Shown here: positions 51,766 through 64,000 of the stretch, in pieces
How positions within the stretch are numbered: the stretch's first letter is position 1
How the letters are laid out: every line of letters starts with the position of its first letter
From: Branchiostoma lanceolatum
Taxonomy: Eukaryota > Chordata > Leptocardii > Amphioxiformes > Branchiostomatidae
DNA length: 64,000 nt
Direction of reading: 5' to 3'
Assembly (NCBI RefSeq): GCF_035083965.1
Contig: NC_089739.1
Coordinates: 6,374,001-6,438,000, forward strand
Notes under the pieces: generated by a model
Told to the model about the DNA's origin: nothing
Databases searched by the model: none
The model's input: only the letters and a program-made list of their open reading frames with translations
Position numbers and translations under genes: made by a program

Positions 51766-54700
51766 CAAGGAATAGAATTCTAACAGTAGGAAAAATATCA
51801 TATGTGTCCAATTTTAGAGATGTTCTCTTTGATGAATATAGGAATGGATCAGAATTCCCTACAAATATATGATCAATATGACATGTACAAGGCTACGAGG
51901 TATTAGTCATTTGATTAGATCCTACGGCCTGGTATTCCCAATGCATTTGGAATACAATGAATTGATTCTTCCTGGCACCTACAGTCCCTCAATGCAAGAA
52001 ACACTGCAAAGCTATGTTCAAAAACACAGTTTTTTTAGAAAAATTTCAGGAACTAAAAAAAATTACGGAATTCAATACCAGACTTGCACCCTGAGGTTGA
52101 TTTGAATAAAGATTAAAGGATTTTCCTCCAATGACAGTGGAAACCATGTAGCTACTTAGTACTAGTACTAAGTAAGTTAACACTTTGGCTTCTATACTGG
52201 AACAGACTCTTTGATATTTTAGCATATGACTATGAGGGTGAAATGACTGAGTGCAATGGCTATCTATGTGATGTCCTTGCAGGGCTTTGCCCAGTATTAT
52301 ATGTAGATGTACTGTGAAGCATATTGCAGATTGCACATATTCATGTTGATAGAGTTATTAGGACCCAAATGACCGTGTATCTCTGTTATATTGTATCTGA
52401 CCCTTACCTCTTCCCTCATGACCTCAATGAAAAGCGGCCTGCGTGCAGATTTGAGCTTATCATGAATAAACAAAGGTTCAAACAAACAAGCATAAATCAT
52501 TTACTTATGTCTTGCCTAGTTCAGTAGTTGGATCTGTGGCAACAAATGGCAGCAGAGACATGTCATTTTAATCCTTCCATTTGCTACTACTAATTATGCA
52601 TTTGCATGATAAGCTACTCCATTTGACAAACATATACATAACGTTTACATAACATTAGCACTCAGTATTTCTGGAGAAAAAAATTATGTTTATATAATAC
52701 CACCAGGTTCAGGCAAGGTTGACCAAACAACAAATGCAGTCATATGGTATAAAATCTAGAAATAAACTGCTACTCCAACAGTCACTACCCAAAGTTGTAT
52801 ACTAGTAGACTAGTACAGTACCACGTTTAAAAAGCAGCTGCACTTCTAAAGGTAAACGCTAGGGGTCCTAAGATCTAATTTTCCATAATTTTGGAAATTA
52901 TACAACATAGAAATATTTACAAACATCCATACTTAACTTGTTTACAAACGAACCAACAAATCTGCGAATGGTAGCAGTAGATATAATCTTATATCACCTT
53001 AATTTGAAACAAGGAGGTTTCGAAAGTGCCCACCACTACCAGTGCAGTACAACACGTGTACCAACACTTACCTGATCGACCAAATTCCTCTTCAATTCCA
53101 GACCCTTCTTCCGCGTTGATGTCAATGAGACTGTAGAATAACAGTAAAAGAATATGTCAAATCATAAGACCGTACAGAAAAAAGAAAAATCGACCGTAAC
53201 GTGTCATATAGCTGGCAAAAACTTACTTTTCTTGTCACGTTTCGACTTCGGCATGATTGCAAAATTTCTGAACTACTTTGTCATGCGCAATGACCTGCAG
53301 GTCATTTCCTATCATAGGTCAAATTACGTCATGTAAAAAATTGAAATAAAGATATATTACCTACAGCTAGACTATGCTGGTCGTTTCTGAATTATTTCTA
53401 AAATTGAAGAAAAAAGTTTTGTAGGTATTAGAAATTTGTATTTTGGTTGGTCGTAAACAAGTATGACATCATTCCTTCCTCGGAACCAATAAATTTCCAT
53501 GGCAACGCTGACGTCATCCTGACCCCTGCGAAGGCCGGTGGGAATCCCCGTACTCAGCTCCTCGGAATCTTAACCACATCACCGCCACCAGTAATCAAAT
53601 ACGCTTCCGCTGGGGCACTATAGTCCAAATTTCTCTTAAAACGTCAAGATTTATCAAAATATTTCCGCATATTTTATGAAATATTCCGTATCGATAAATA
53701 TATGAAAAATGATATGATTTACTGTAGGTTGAGTTTTTAATAATTGGATACAGTGACATCGGCGGAGAGATACCGATGTTTAATTGAGCGTGCTCAGTCC
53801 AGAGTAGTCCGCCATTTCTCCTGATCGAGGAAGAATTTGTTGGATTTTGGTTCCAACGGTTTTCGACCTTTTTGGGCCCAATTTTCTCCGTCAAATTCTC
53901 TCCTCCACTTTCAAATATCCACCTAGCAGACCATGGCGGATAAGGACGAACTGGTGCAGCGGGCCAAGCTGGCGGAGCAGGCCGAACGGTACGATGACAT
54001 GGCCCAGGCGATGAAGCATGTGACCGAACTTGCGGAATCAGTGCTGAGCAACGAGGAGAGGAACCTCCTGTCAGTGGCCTACAAGAACGTCGTGGGCGCC
54101 CGCCGGTCATCCTGGAGGGTCATCAGTTCCATCGAGGGCAAGACCGAAGGGTCCGAAAACAAACTCAAGATGGCCAAGGAGTACCGTGCAAAGGTGGAGG
54201 CCGAGCTCGAGGAGATATGTCAGGATGTACTGGTAAGTCACACTACTACTAACATCACACACCCCAACATGTTCCAATCTTTTAATTACGTTTTTCATAC
54301 AATCCATGGTCGATAATCTATAAATTAAGAGGTAATGATATCATAGCTGTGTAGTTTTAGAGAGAATCTGGTGATCAACGTGGAATATTATTATAAAAGT
54401 ACTGTGGGAATATGGAGGCGGAGTCAAGGAGACATACTACCGACGTCATGCTTTAGTACGATATTTCATGTTATACAAAGCTAGTTTTCCTCAAGATCTC
54501 AGGAAAGGACAGGAAAACGTTTGTCTTGAGTGGTTTTTAAGATCTTGGTTAGGTGATGGAAGGGTTTAAGGTGGTGTTTTGAGGAGAGATTATCTGATAA
54601 TGGGGGTAAGAAAATCGTGTAGTACGTTTGTCGCATGCATAGACTGCACATGATGTTCAAAATGGCGGCCAGCGCTAGCGACCGTTGCGGTGGGCTCCGA

Positions 54701-57700
54701 CCTTACACAGGTTACCGAGAGATTCATTCGGGCAGATTTCCAAGTAGAAAGCTAAATTCCCGCTAGCCTGGCATGTTATGAACAAACAGACGTCGCCGTG
54801 TTGTGTTTTTTGATGGCTGGGGAGGTGTGACGAGGAAGTCGGCTGGGAGAGGAGGGAGCCCCACCCTAATTTTCGGTAGGACGGTTACATTTCTGGGTCA
54901 ACAGAGGGGAGAGGATCGGCTTTCAAAGGCGTTGCGCACGGGATTCACCTTCAGTTTTAACCCCTGTGACGCCTCTTACGGCGTGAGGATTAGTTTTGGA
55001 AGGGTCTGTTTTTTTCTGTGGAATGTTTGGAATGTTTTTGTCAGGATGCGGAAGCGATTTGGCGGAAGGGAAGGCGGAACACAAAGGGTGACATCATCTT
55101 GCACCCACCTTACTCATGCCCAGATGGAGTGGTCCCAAGGCGGGAGGGGTGGGGAGCTGCCAGTATTTTACATTTTTCTGTCCCAATTCAAAACCATAGA
55201 AGCTAAGTTACACATACTTCAACAATTCTTCCTGATTGAAAACTGTACATGCTGTTTTCTTGGAGATTTCACCTGTTTTGTTTGAAAGTGAAACTGTTGA
55301 AGAAAAGGTGTGTTTTACAGTTACTCATGTGGGGTTCCTCTCCCAATAATCTTAAGAAAAGGCCCCCTCTCCCGTGCCCCCCTCCTACTAGTAAGACCCA
55401 AGTTCATTTCTAATTTTTTTGGGCCAAATTCTTAGATTTCTGAAGCTAATGAAGACGACTTAAGTAAATTTTTAATTTGCAAATTCAAGTATTAAAATGA
55501 CTACTATTTTTGGGATGACTGTATGATGACTCACTGATATTTGTGAAGGTCTATGTCGGTGTTTCAGTATTCAGCCATTTCTTTTTCTGCATGATATTAT
55601 CTGCCAGAAGCAGCGAGTAGAGAAATTGATTTTTTTTAATGGTGACAGGTCGTTAAACATAATCAATAGAAGACGTTATATCAGGCAAAAAGCTAAATCT
55701 CAGGGTTGTCACATGCTTACTATACTGTTTATTCATGCAGTTTGCTTTAACAGGTGATTCGAGGACAGCAGATTCAGGGCAGGTTGTCTGTTGGTTTACT
55801 TAGCATGTTGTTAGAAGGCTAACCAGTATTATCAGATTTCGTCCTCCCTTGGGATATAGTGCATTTATACATGCAAAGGTAATTAAGGTCAATTAATATT
55901 TCTCTAGCCCTTTCAGTAATTACAAAATGCATGAGAATTCATTATTTTGAAAGCCAGAAAACAGCTGATGCTGATCAAGCAAACACTGCCTTGTACTGAT
56001 TTTGTTGTGAATCATTTAAAGTTATGCATGTTAAATCTAGTGAAGCATGAGACCATGAACAAATTGGTTTGAACAAATCAGGTTTGACAAGTAGGCAGGG
56101 CAAAATGGTAGCCTGTTTTCTAGTATTGCTCTATGTCACTGCGAGATGTTGCATTTGTGATAGAGTAAGAATTTAGAGAAAAATGTCTGAATTATTAATC
56201 AGAAGCCCCACTAGGGAAGGAAGAAAGCCTAGGGGCAGGTATAGGTTCTAGAATGGATACGCAGTCGCATAATAGAGGTTGTAATGAGATTGCCCTCTGG
56301 CATAACGATCACGACTGTAGACTGTATGTTGGCAATTGTCAGTGTCTGCTTCAGAAGCAGGTGCACGCCCCCCTCCCCCTCACATACACATGTGAGTCAT
56401 GTCACTACAGAATAAGTTGGAATGATCTTCTTACACACCGCAACGTTTTGACATAAGTGGCAGCTGGGTTCCAACCTATCATTTTAGTCATGGGGGCAGT
56501 GGTTGTAATAAGTATGTTAGGCTTCAAATTTAGCACACATGGTTCAAACACTGATGAATAATTATGACCTCTTGACACAGGTGGAAATAATTTCACCTGT
56601 TTCACCAGTTGTCATACAGGTGGATTCTGAAACCACAGTTGGTCTAAGAAAAATAGATAAATATGGGTGGCGCCCAAAATGATGTTGTAGTATGTCAGAA
56701 CGTTACAGGGTATGAACATATGTTATTAGGGGGTTGTTGGCAGCCAACAGTATTCTATACGTTGCTGGATTTACTTTAAGGCGAACTCAAAGCTTTAACA
56801 TGGCTATTCACACCTACTGTGAGAATGTGTAATATTGAAATTCCTTGCATGTGCTTTTTGTTGGAGACTTAGACATGTTGTTTGGCAATTGATTTGATAT
56901 AGAAAACAGTATTTTCCATGATTATATAGCCCTTGGGAGTCCAGAGTTGAGTTGATAGATCAAGAGATTAAAACGGCACTGTAAATTGTTGCCTTTTACT
57001 GTTGCAGTATTGATACTGTTCCAAAGATAATTAGATGAATATGTTTTAGTGCCTTCTGGCTTTATACATTACAGGGTAATATGTATAATAGTGTTATCTG
57101 GAAAATCGAGCTCTTTTTGCCAGCAGCAATTTTTATCACACAACAAATTCTACTGCAAAGTAAGCCAGCAAATTCAAACAATTTGCAATAGGTTGTTTTA
57201 GATTTGCAAGGCAATAAAAACTGTTAATGTTTTATAATGCCAGTCATGGGCTATATCCTTAGTGACCCAGGGTCTAATTTTTGTAACAGCTGAAGTAGGC
57301 GTTAGTATACTTAACTTCCAACATCATAACTCTAATCTTAAATTTAAAAAAAAACTTGAACAGTTTGGGGACTAATGGCATATTTCCCATTGATTTTTAA
57401 TGTGAAGTAAAAAGATCAATATTTTCCCCATGATTTATGCAGTAGGTGGTGGACATATAAAGCATGGCTAAACTCCCGGCATGTACATATGAATGCAAGA
57501 AATCTTACCTTTACTTAAAGATATACAATTTGTGCTAATTAAATAACATGATTGGCCCATTACTGAGTGTGATTGATATTCATGAAGTAATTAACTAATT
57601 AGCTTTTTCAGTTTGCTTGCAATGAATTGATACAGTTTCTAGCTTTTACCAAGGCTTTGAAAATAACTAAACTAGGGCAAGCTGTTGGAATTCGGCTGTC

Positions 57701-60700
57701 AAGGGGTTAAGTTTGTTGGTTCAACAGAAGACCGATGTTTGCTGAGAACTTACACATGATACACATACATACAAACAGAGGTGAACGTCCTTAAAAGGAC
57801 TGGCTGGACCGTAGGTCTGGTGCACTCAAATAGTTCCAAGTGATTAAGTGGCTAATGTCGCTCTATAGTGTTGTCTTCTGTTTGGTTGTGTGTAAGAAAT
57901 GATAAGTACAAAGAGTAGAAGATTTTTTTGCAGTTCTGTTGAAATTTTTTATTTTATTTTTTTTTTCTTGTGAAATTTGAAGAGTATATAGATAGTCTAT
58001 AGCCCCGCCCATCTGTCAAAATGTAGAAATGAAAACAGAAAAATGGAAATATTTGACACATGCAGCCACTCTCTTATGGTTGAACCACCAATTATCGCCC
58101 TACCATAGGTACCACACACCTTAGCGTTCCTCTTTTACTGGCAAACTCTTTATTTTACCACACCACAAGATTTAGGTGCTGCAAATGTAAGTGAATTATA
58201 TGATAATCTAATGACCTCATCTGTTTTTGTTTTCCAGGAACTGCTTGATAAACACCTTATCCCGAGGGCTGACTCACCAGAGAGCAAAGTTTTCTATCTG
58301 AAGATGAAGGGAGACTACTTCCGGTATTTGGCAGAAGTCGCTTCCGGAACGACAAGAGATCGTACGTTTTTGTTCTGACTTAACAAATTTACTGAAAGAA
58401 ACTGTATTTTTCGTCTCCTGGATTGAAGATATTTGCATGCCATGTGCAGTAGAAGTGCTGGATGTACCCGTGGATGTTAATTGTGAGCCAGTATCGAAGT
58501 TAAAGACCTGAGATGAGAAGGAACGGTGAATTCGTAGTTCAACTGTAAAGGCTCTATTGCCTGCATGTAGTAATGATGCATGCATATTCAATGGTCCACA
58601 AAATATAACAGCCTGGAGCTCCCCTAAATTTTAGATGCAGTGTCTTTGTATCTGAATTAGGCCATCAAACTCTCATTTAGCTGTTTAGTTTTTATGTGTA
58701 CAAAAAGCCGATTTTCTCTTTGTCATTTGAAAACTAAATTTGCCTTTCTTTGTGCTGTAAAACGAGCACCATTTGAAAATTTCTGGGCATTTTCATGTTC
58801 TTTGACACAACAAAAAACTGTCACATATTTTAGTGCACAAAAAAGTTGAACATTTATATTGTTGACCGACAGGAAGAGTTTTGTTTTGATATTTTCTTAG
58901 CTTGATGTAATTTGCATAAATGATTCGGAAAGTCTACAATTCCACAGTTTTCCATAACTGGCCGGCAGAACGTGAACAGATACCAAACATGCAGACAAGG
59001 CTCTGATTTGCATAATAAATGATTGACAAAGATGGCAAAGCTGTTTAATGATAAATGATGGGACGCCTATACTTGTGACATGTGTAAGTTAGTTGAAGGT
59101 GAACATCACCATGCATTAATTATGTAAAATAATCTGCATAAATTCTACAAAAGCTCTAAATATTTCATGGATGTGATAGGTCGCCAGACTCTAGTTTGTT
59201 ATTTGACAGTAGCTTGTTGTGGTGTCGAGAATTGTTTGATTTTTGTTTGATTTTGTCTTTCTTCCATTGCTGGCAAACTGCCAGATAAACACCAAGCCTT
59301 TTTACTCTATGTTCACCACAGAGGTAGTAAGTGATTCGAAGAAAGCATACGAGAAAGCTGAAGAGGCAGCAGGTGAATTGAGTTCGACACACCCCATCCG
59401 ACTTGGGCTGGCGCTAAACTTTTCTGTTTTCTTCTATGAGATCGTAGAGAACCCTCAACAAGCCTGCAAATTGGCCAAAAAGGTACATGTCCCGACGTAG
59501 TCGTAAGGCGCCTCCTCCTCTCTATGTCTGTATACACACACTCACCTTTCTTACATCTTTCTTCACAGAAGTAGTTCGTGAGTCACAAACTGCTTACCAG
59601 TCAGCGTTTGATATCAGTAAGACTGACTTGCAGCCCACCCACCCCATCCGCCTTGGTTTGGCCCTCAACTTCTCGGTGTTTTACTATGAAATTCTAAATG
59701 CTCCCGACAAGGCCTGTCATCTCGCCAAACAGGTACGGTGTGTGGGATCTCTCTTTCCTCTTTCCAGATCCTCATCGGATAGCAACCCACGTGCCATGCC
59801 TGCCTGGAAAAAAAAGGCAGACAACAAACCGACTCAGTTCCCTAAGCATAAAAAAGTATGCCATCTCTTGCAGTGGAAAAAAAGAGATTAGCATGTGTTG
59901 TGTGGAAATTTATAAAGAGAGTTACGCCCTAACATCTAACAAATACATGGAAAAATTGCAGAATGATTGTGCCAAAAACAGAGTATAGAAAAATATATAC
60001 TTCTATATGCAGACTTAGTCATTTTCTTGAGACTGAACCATTTCTTAGACTTAAAGCTGTTTCATAAGACTTGAAGATTTTACTAATATGTATTTATTGA
60101 AAAGCCAGTAGTTTTCAACAAGTCAACTAAACTTAACGATGTCTTAGCTGAAAACTAGGCGACAAATAATGATAGTTGCAGGCGAGCTTGTGACGATAAC
60201 ATTCAGAAAAATGCCTACGCGATGCCAAAAAAATTGCCAATTTGTTACAATAAAGAAGAATGTAAAAAAAGGAGTGAAAGGAAATTGGGAGATGTGGTAC
60301 CTGGGTTGCTATGATCCATTATGTTATACTTCTGCACCGTTTATTGCACAACCTCTGTGCGACTCTTAACAGCACTCCTACGCTGTTTACATCTCTGCCT
60401 ACTCATTCCACTTGTACTACCGCTATCTCGAGAAATACGCTTATTCTGCCCACCAACAACATCAGCCATGGGTCTATCTCTCTAATCGTATGCTTGCTTC
60501 TGCATCTTTTCTACTAACTCCCTTCGACAAGAGTTAATTCTACACAGTGCAAGTTGTGTTGTCCACACCTCGTAGCCCCAAACTAGCAGTCTTGTTTTCA
60601 CGAAACATTTTTGTGTACCTTCGTCTCCTCTTCTCTAACACCACCCGCTACCGAGTACCAGGCGAGTTTGAATCAGGTGGACAATGGCAGCAGTTTGAAG

Positions 60701-62254
60701 TTTGTCTCTTTTGCTGCTAGCTCGATTCTGAGTTTGCCTCTCCACCCCTCAGATTTGCGGCAAACTGCATGTCCTTCGCCCCCCTCCCTCCCCCTTTCCC
60801 CCTGAGCAAAACCCGGACCTGATATATTGCCGAGGAAAACATCTTCTATCTGATACCGGAATGAACCGCCAACATGTGTGGGTAGTAGTGTTGTGTACCT
60901 AAACTCAGATTCAGGTCCAACTGTTCAGGTCTGGACTTATAAGGTTCATTATAAGTCCGGACCTGAACCCATGGCATATGTGTGCTTGAAATCCTTTTTT
61001 TCGGGCACATATAAACTTGCATATTGGCACTGATTTTACATGCAATTTGAAAACTATACACGCAAAATTTTTTAATCAGTATTAAGCACAAAAGTTCAGT
61101 AATAAACACAAAAACAGCAACGTTTTCGTATTTTTTACAGCGCAAATTTTCCAATCTAAGGCAGGTTTAAGATTGTTTAAAACAGAAAGAAGAACATAAG
61201 CGAGGGATATTTTTCAAGGTTCAGACTTGATTTAGGTTTGTTTGGACTAGAACCTTAACGTTTTTACACGTTCAGTTCAGGTCCACCGTTTAGGTACACA
61301 GCACTAGTGGGTAGATATAGTCTTTGCTACTGAAGGTTTATGTCATTTTTTCTTTGTATTGAATGAAATTGCTCTGTGTCTAGCACATTTGTTGGATTGT
61401 AGAATGTCCTCAATGATCCACTCCACATAGTATTATGAATCAAGACTTCAGACTCTTTAAAGTTGTTACAAAATAAAAGTGTCTTCGCTGTTCCTTTCAA
61501 AAAGTGATAATTGTTAAAGCAACCGTCCTCAAGGAAAGTATCAAGTCTGAAGTCTTGGGACAGAAACATGAGGAATGTGGCTTCTTGAAAATTTGCTGTG
61601 TTTTAGAATAAGTCTCAATGAATGTATTCTCTGATGTGCTTTGTAAATTCATACTCAAAAACATGATGGCCAAACAGTATAGTATATTACAATATTGTTG
61701 TTGCTATGCTAATTTATTATTTTGTAATTTTGTGCTGAATGCTGGTATTTGTGTAACAATATTTTCTTAAACAGGGGCATCATATCACAGTTTGCTTGGC
61801 AATTTTTAAAGTCGTTTATATGTTTTGACTGCAGCCTGCTTAGTTGAATTGCTGATATATTATCAAGATTTGCATTGATACATTGGAAATAAGTCTTGCT
61901 GTTATGTTATGATTTAAAATGCGCAGTTATGGCAATATTTTTAGGAAGAAATGTATGCCGGATTGCTTTTTATGTTGTCGGAAAATGCATGGAGTAAACA
62001 GCTGTTTAGTCTGCGACAAGCTGTGTTCCTACAAATATAAACAAAGGAAATCATTTTTGCGTTCTAGTGTTATCACTTTTTTGCAAGTAAAACTTTTGGC
62101 AGCCTAAGGACTAGCCAATGAAAGTGCTTGTTCTTAAATGCCTGCTTGTTACATACAAGATGTAAGATGTGATTGGTTCTCTTACAAATCTGCATTGGAA
62201 CAAACAAAAATTAAAGTTCTTAGTGGAGCACAGCTTACAGCAGTGAATTTTTAA

Positions 62255-62464
<210 letters not shown>

Positions 62465-64000
62465 TAGGGATAGAAGATCATTGTTTCTCCCAGAATTGAA
62501 CAAAATCTTCTTGCTACTGATTGACAAAAATTATGGCCGGTGGTCAAAGTTAAAATTGACTTGGCAGGAAAACTGGGGTTGTTGATATTTCTGTAGAAAA
62601 AATCTAGGACATCGAAAACTGATTTTGGAGATATTGTACACCATCTTTAGTATCATTTCAAAGGAATGAAAGCTTCCTCCGGCTTCTAGCATACAAGAGC
62701 AAAACTTGTGGCTACTTAAAAGCATTTTGCATTGGCCTATACAGTTGCATCTGGCTATGAATTGAAAGAGCGTAATTTGTACTTGGCTGAGACCCAATGT
62801 AATCATTTGCTGACTGAAAGTTGAAAAGTGGTTAAGTTAAGGTTTTACATTTAGCAGTATGCCTTTACATGACGTGAATGGTGGGATGCCTGTTGTGAAT
62901 GTATCTTTCCTTTTCAGTAGTTGGTGTAATTGTCTTTTGTACATGTGTTTGTGTGGTAAGTGGTGAAGATTTGAATGTGTGGTTGGTTGTGTCTCAAAAG
63001 TATGTGTTTAGAAAGAAAAATATTAAGGCAGCTACAAAGATGTAAGTACATAACTTTACATACAAGGAAAACGTTCACCCTGCAGAGTGATACAAAAGAA
63101 GGACAAAAGATAAAAGAACATGGAATGCTGCATTATACATGGTTTGAAAGATGTTATAAATTTGATGAAAAGAAACACCCCCAAAGCATCATATCGTCTG
63201 TTCACTGAGTTAAAAACTACTTTCAACAAAAAAGTTCAACTGCATTTGATGTTAAATGCAAACATGGTTAATTATTCTTGAAAGATCTAAGTACCCTTTG
63301 AGAACTGGAAACGTTAGGAGTCGATCCCTTCAACTGAAATTAACCTGTGCAAAACCGAGGGTGGCGTGGAATGAATGTCTTTACTCTGTCCTCTCCTACG
63401 TTCTGAAGTTCTTGCTGCACCAGAAGGCCGTTCCTTACGTGAAACCGGAGCCGCCGAAGAAGAACAGACTACTTCTGATCTCGAAGGAGAAATGGTGGAC
63501 GAAGCTCTTGTTTTGTCACAAGGTTTTCGCGGCGAAACAGGAGGGGGTGGCGGACTTGAAATTGAACGAGAACAACAGTAACAGCAACAAGAAGAAATGA
63601 AACGCGACCTCTTCCTGTTTGAGGACACTGGCCTCTGACTTTACCCACAATTCCATGTACCACTGAATCTTCTATACCCACAATTCCATGTACCACGGAA
63701 AAACTCACTTTACCCACAATTCCATTTCATCCCTCAATGATCCATTGATCACACTTCTCATGTCACTTTTGGGAAATTTTTCTCTACCATATTTATTGAC
63801 AGTGTTTATTTCAACTGGAAATATTCAAACTAAACAATGCAAGTCTTCAGAAATTCCTTGTAGGTGTAAGTATGGCACAAGACGTGCATTCATGATAGAT
63901 ATTCAGTCCTAAACTTCAAAGTCCTTGATGTTTCATGTCTACCTTGAAGCAGAAGTTGGTGTTTTTAGGTTGGTTCATAGAGATGTAGTGGTCTTGAAAA

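Overview
The window looks like nuclear DNA of an amphioxus (Branchiostoma); I cannot name the species. This rests on intron-rich chordate genes, very dense short non-autonomous transposons and tRNA-derived SINEs, and minisatellites that copy splice-acceptor junctions, a feature I recall being described from amphioxus. All gene models were built by hand from splice sites, reading phase and family conservation, without transcripts. Every exon joins in frame.

Layout. 1-8.1 kb: transposon-rich, with two 5'-truncated LINEs of opposite strand, each sitting in a copy of the same palindromic MITE, plus other MITEs, two SINEs and a 54-bp perfect inverted repeat. 8.4-19.2 kb, minus strand: a nine-exon E2F1/2/3-type transcription factor (572 aa) with a U12-type AT-AC intron and tandem E2F sites in its promoter. 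20.6-35.8 kb, plus strand: a fourteen-exon MBOAT1/2-type lysophospholipid acyltransferase (546 aa), head to head with E2F. 37.1-39.8 kb, plus strand: a four-exon ninjurin (254 aa). 39.6-41.9 kb: SINE and LINE remnants. 41.9-53.3 kb, minus strand: the ribosome-assembly factor MRTO4 (seven exons, 239 aa) with a 7-kb repeat-filled intron. 53.9 kb onward, plus strand: a 14-3-3 gene divergent from MRTO4, with two alternative, mutually exclusive exons; its last exon is not found in the window. An unidentified coding stretch lies near 63.4 kb.

The genes do not form one pathway. The most notable signals are: (1) two independent minisatellites, in E2F and in MBOAT, whose repeat unit is the intron-exon acceptor junction, so the true acceptor is preceded by about ten decoys leading to in-frame stops; (2) the 14-3-3 exon pair, whose joint inclusion would break the frame; (3) tandem E2F motifs ahead of the E2F gene; (4) a dispersed palindromic MITE carrying E2F-like TTTCGCGG motifs; (5) the E2F/MBOAT head-to-head pairing, which I recall as matching human E2F3/MBOAT1.
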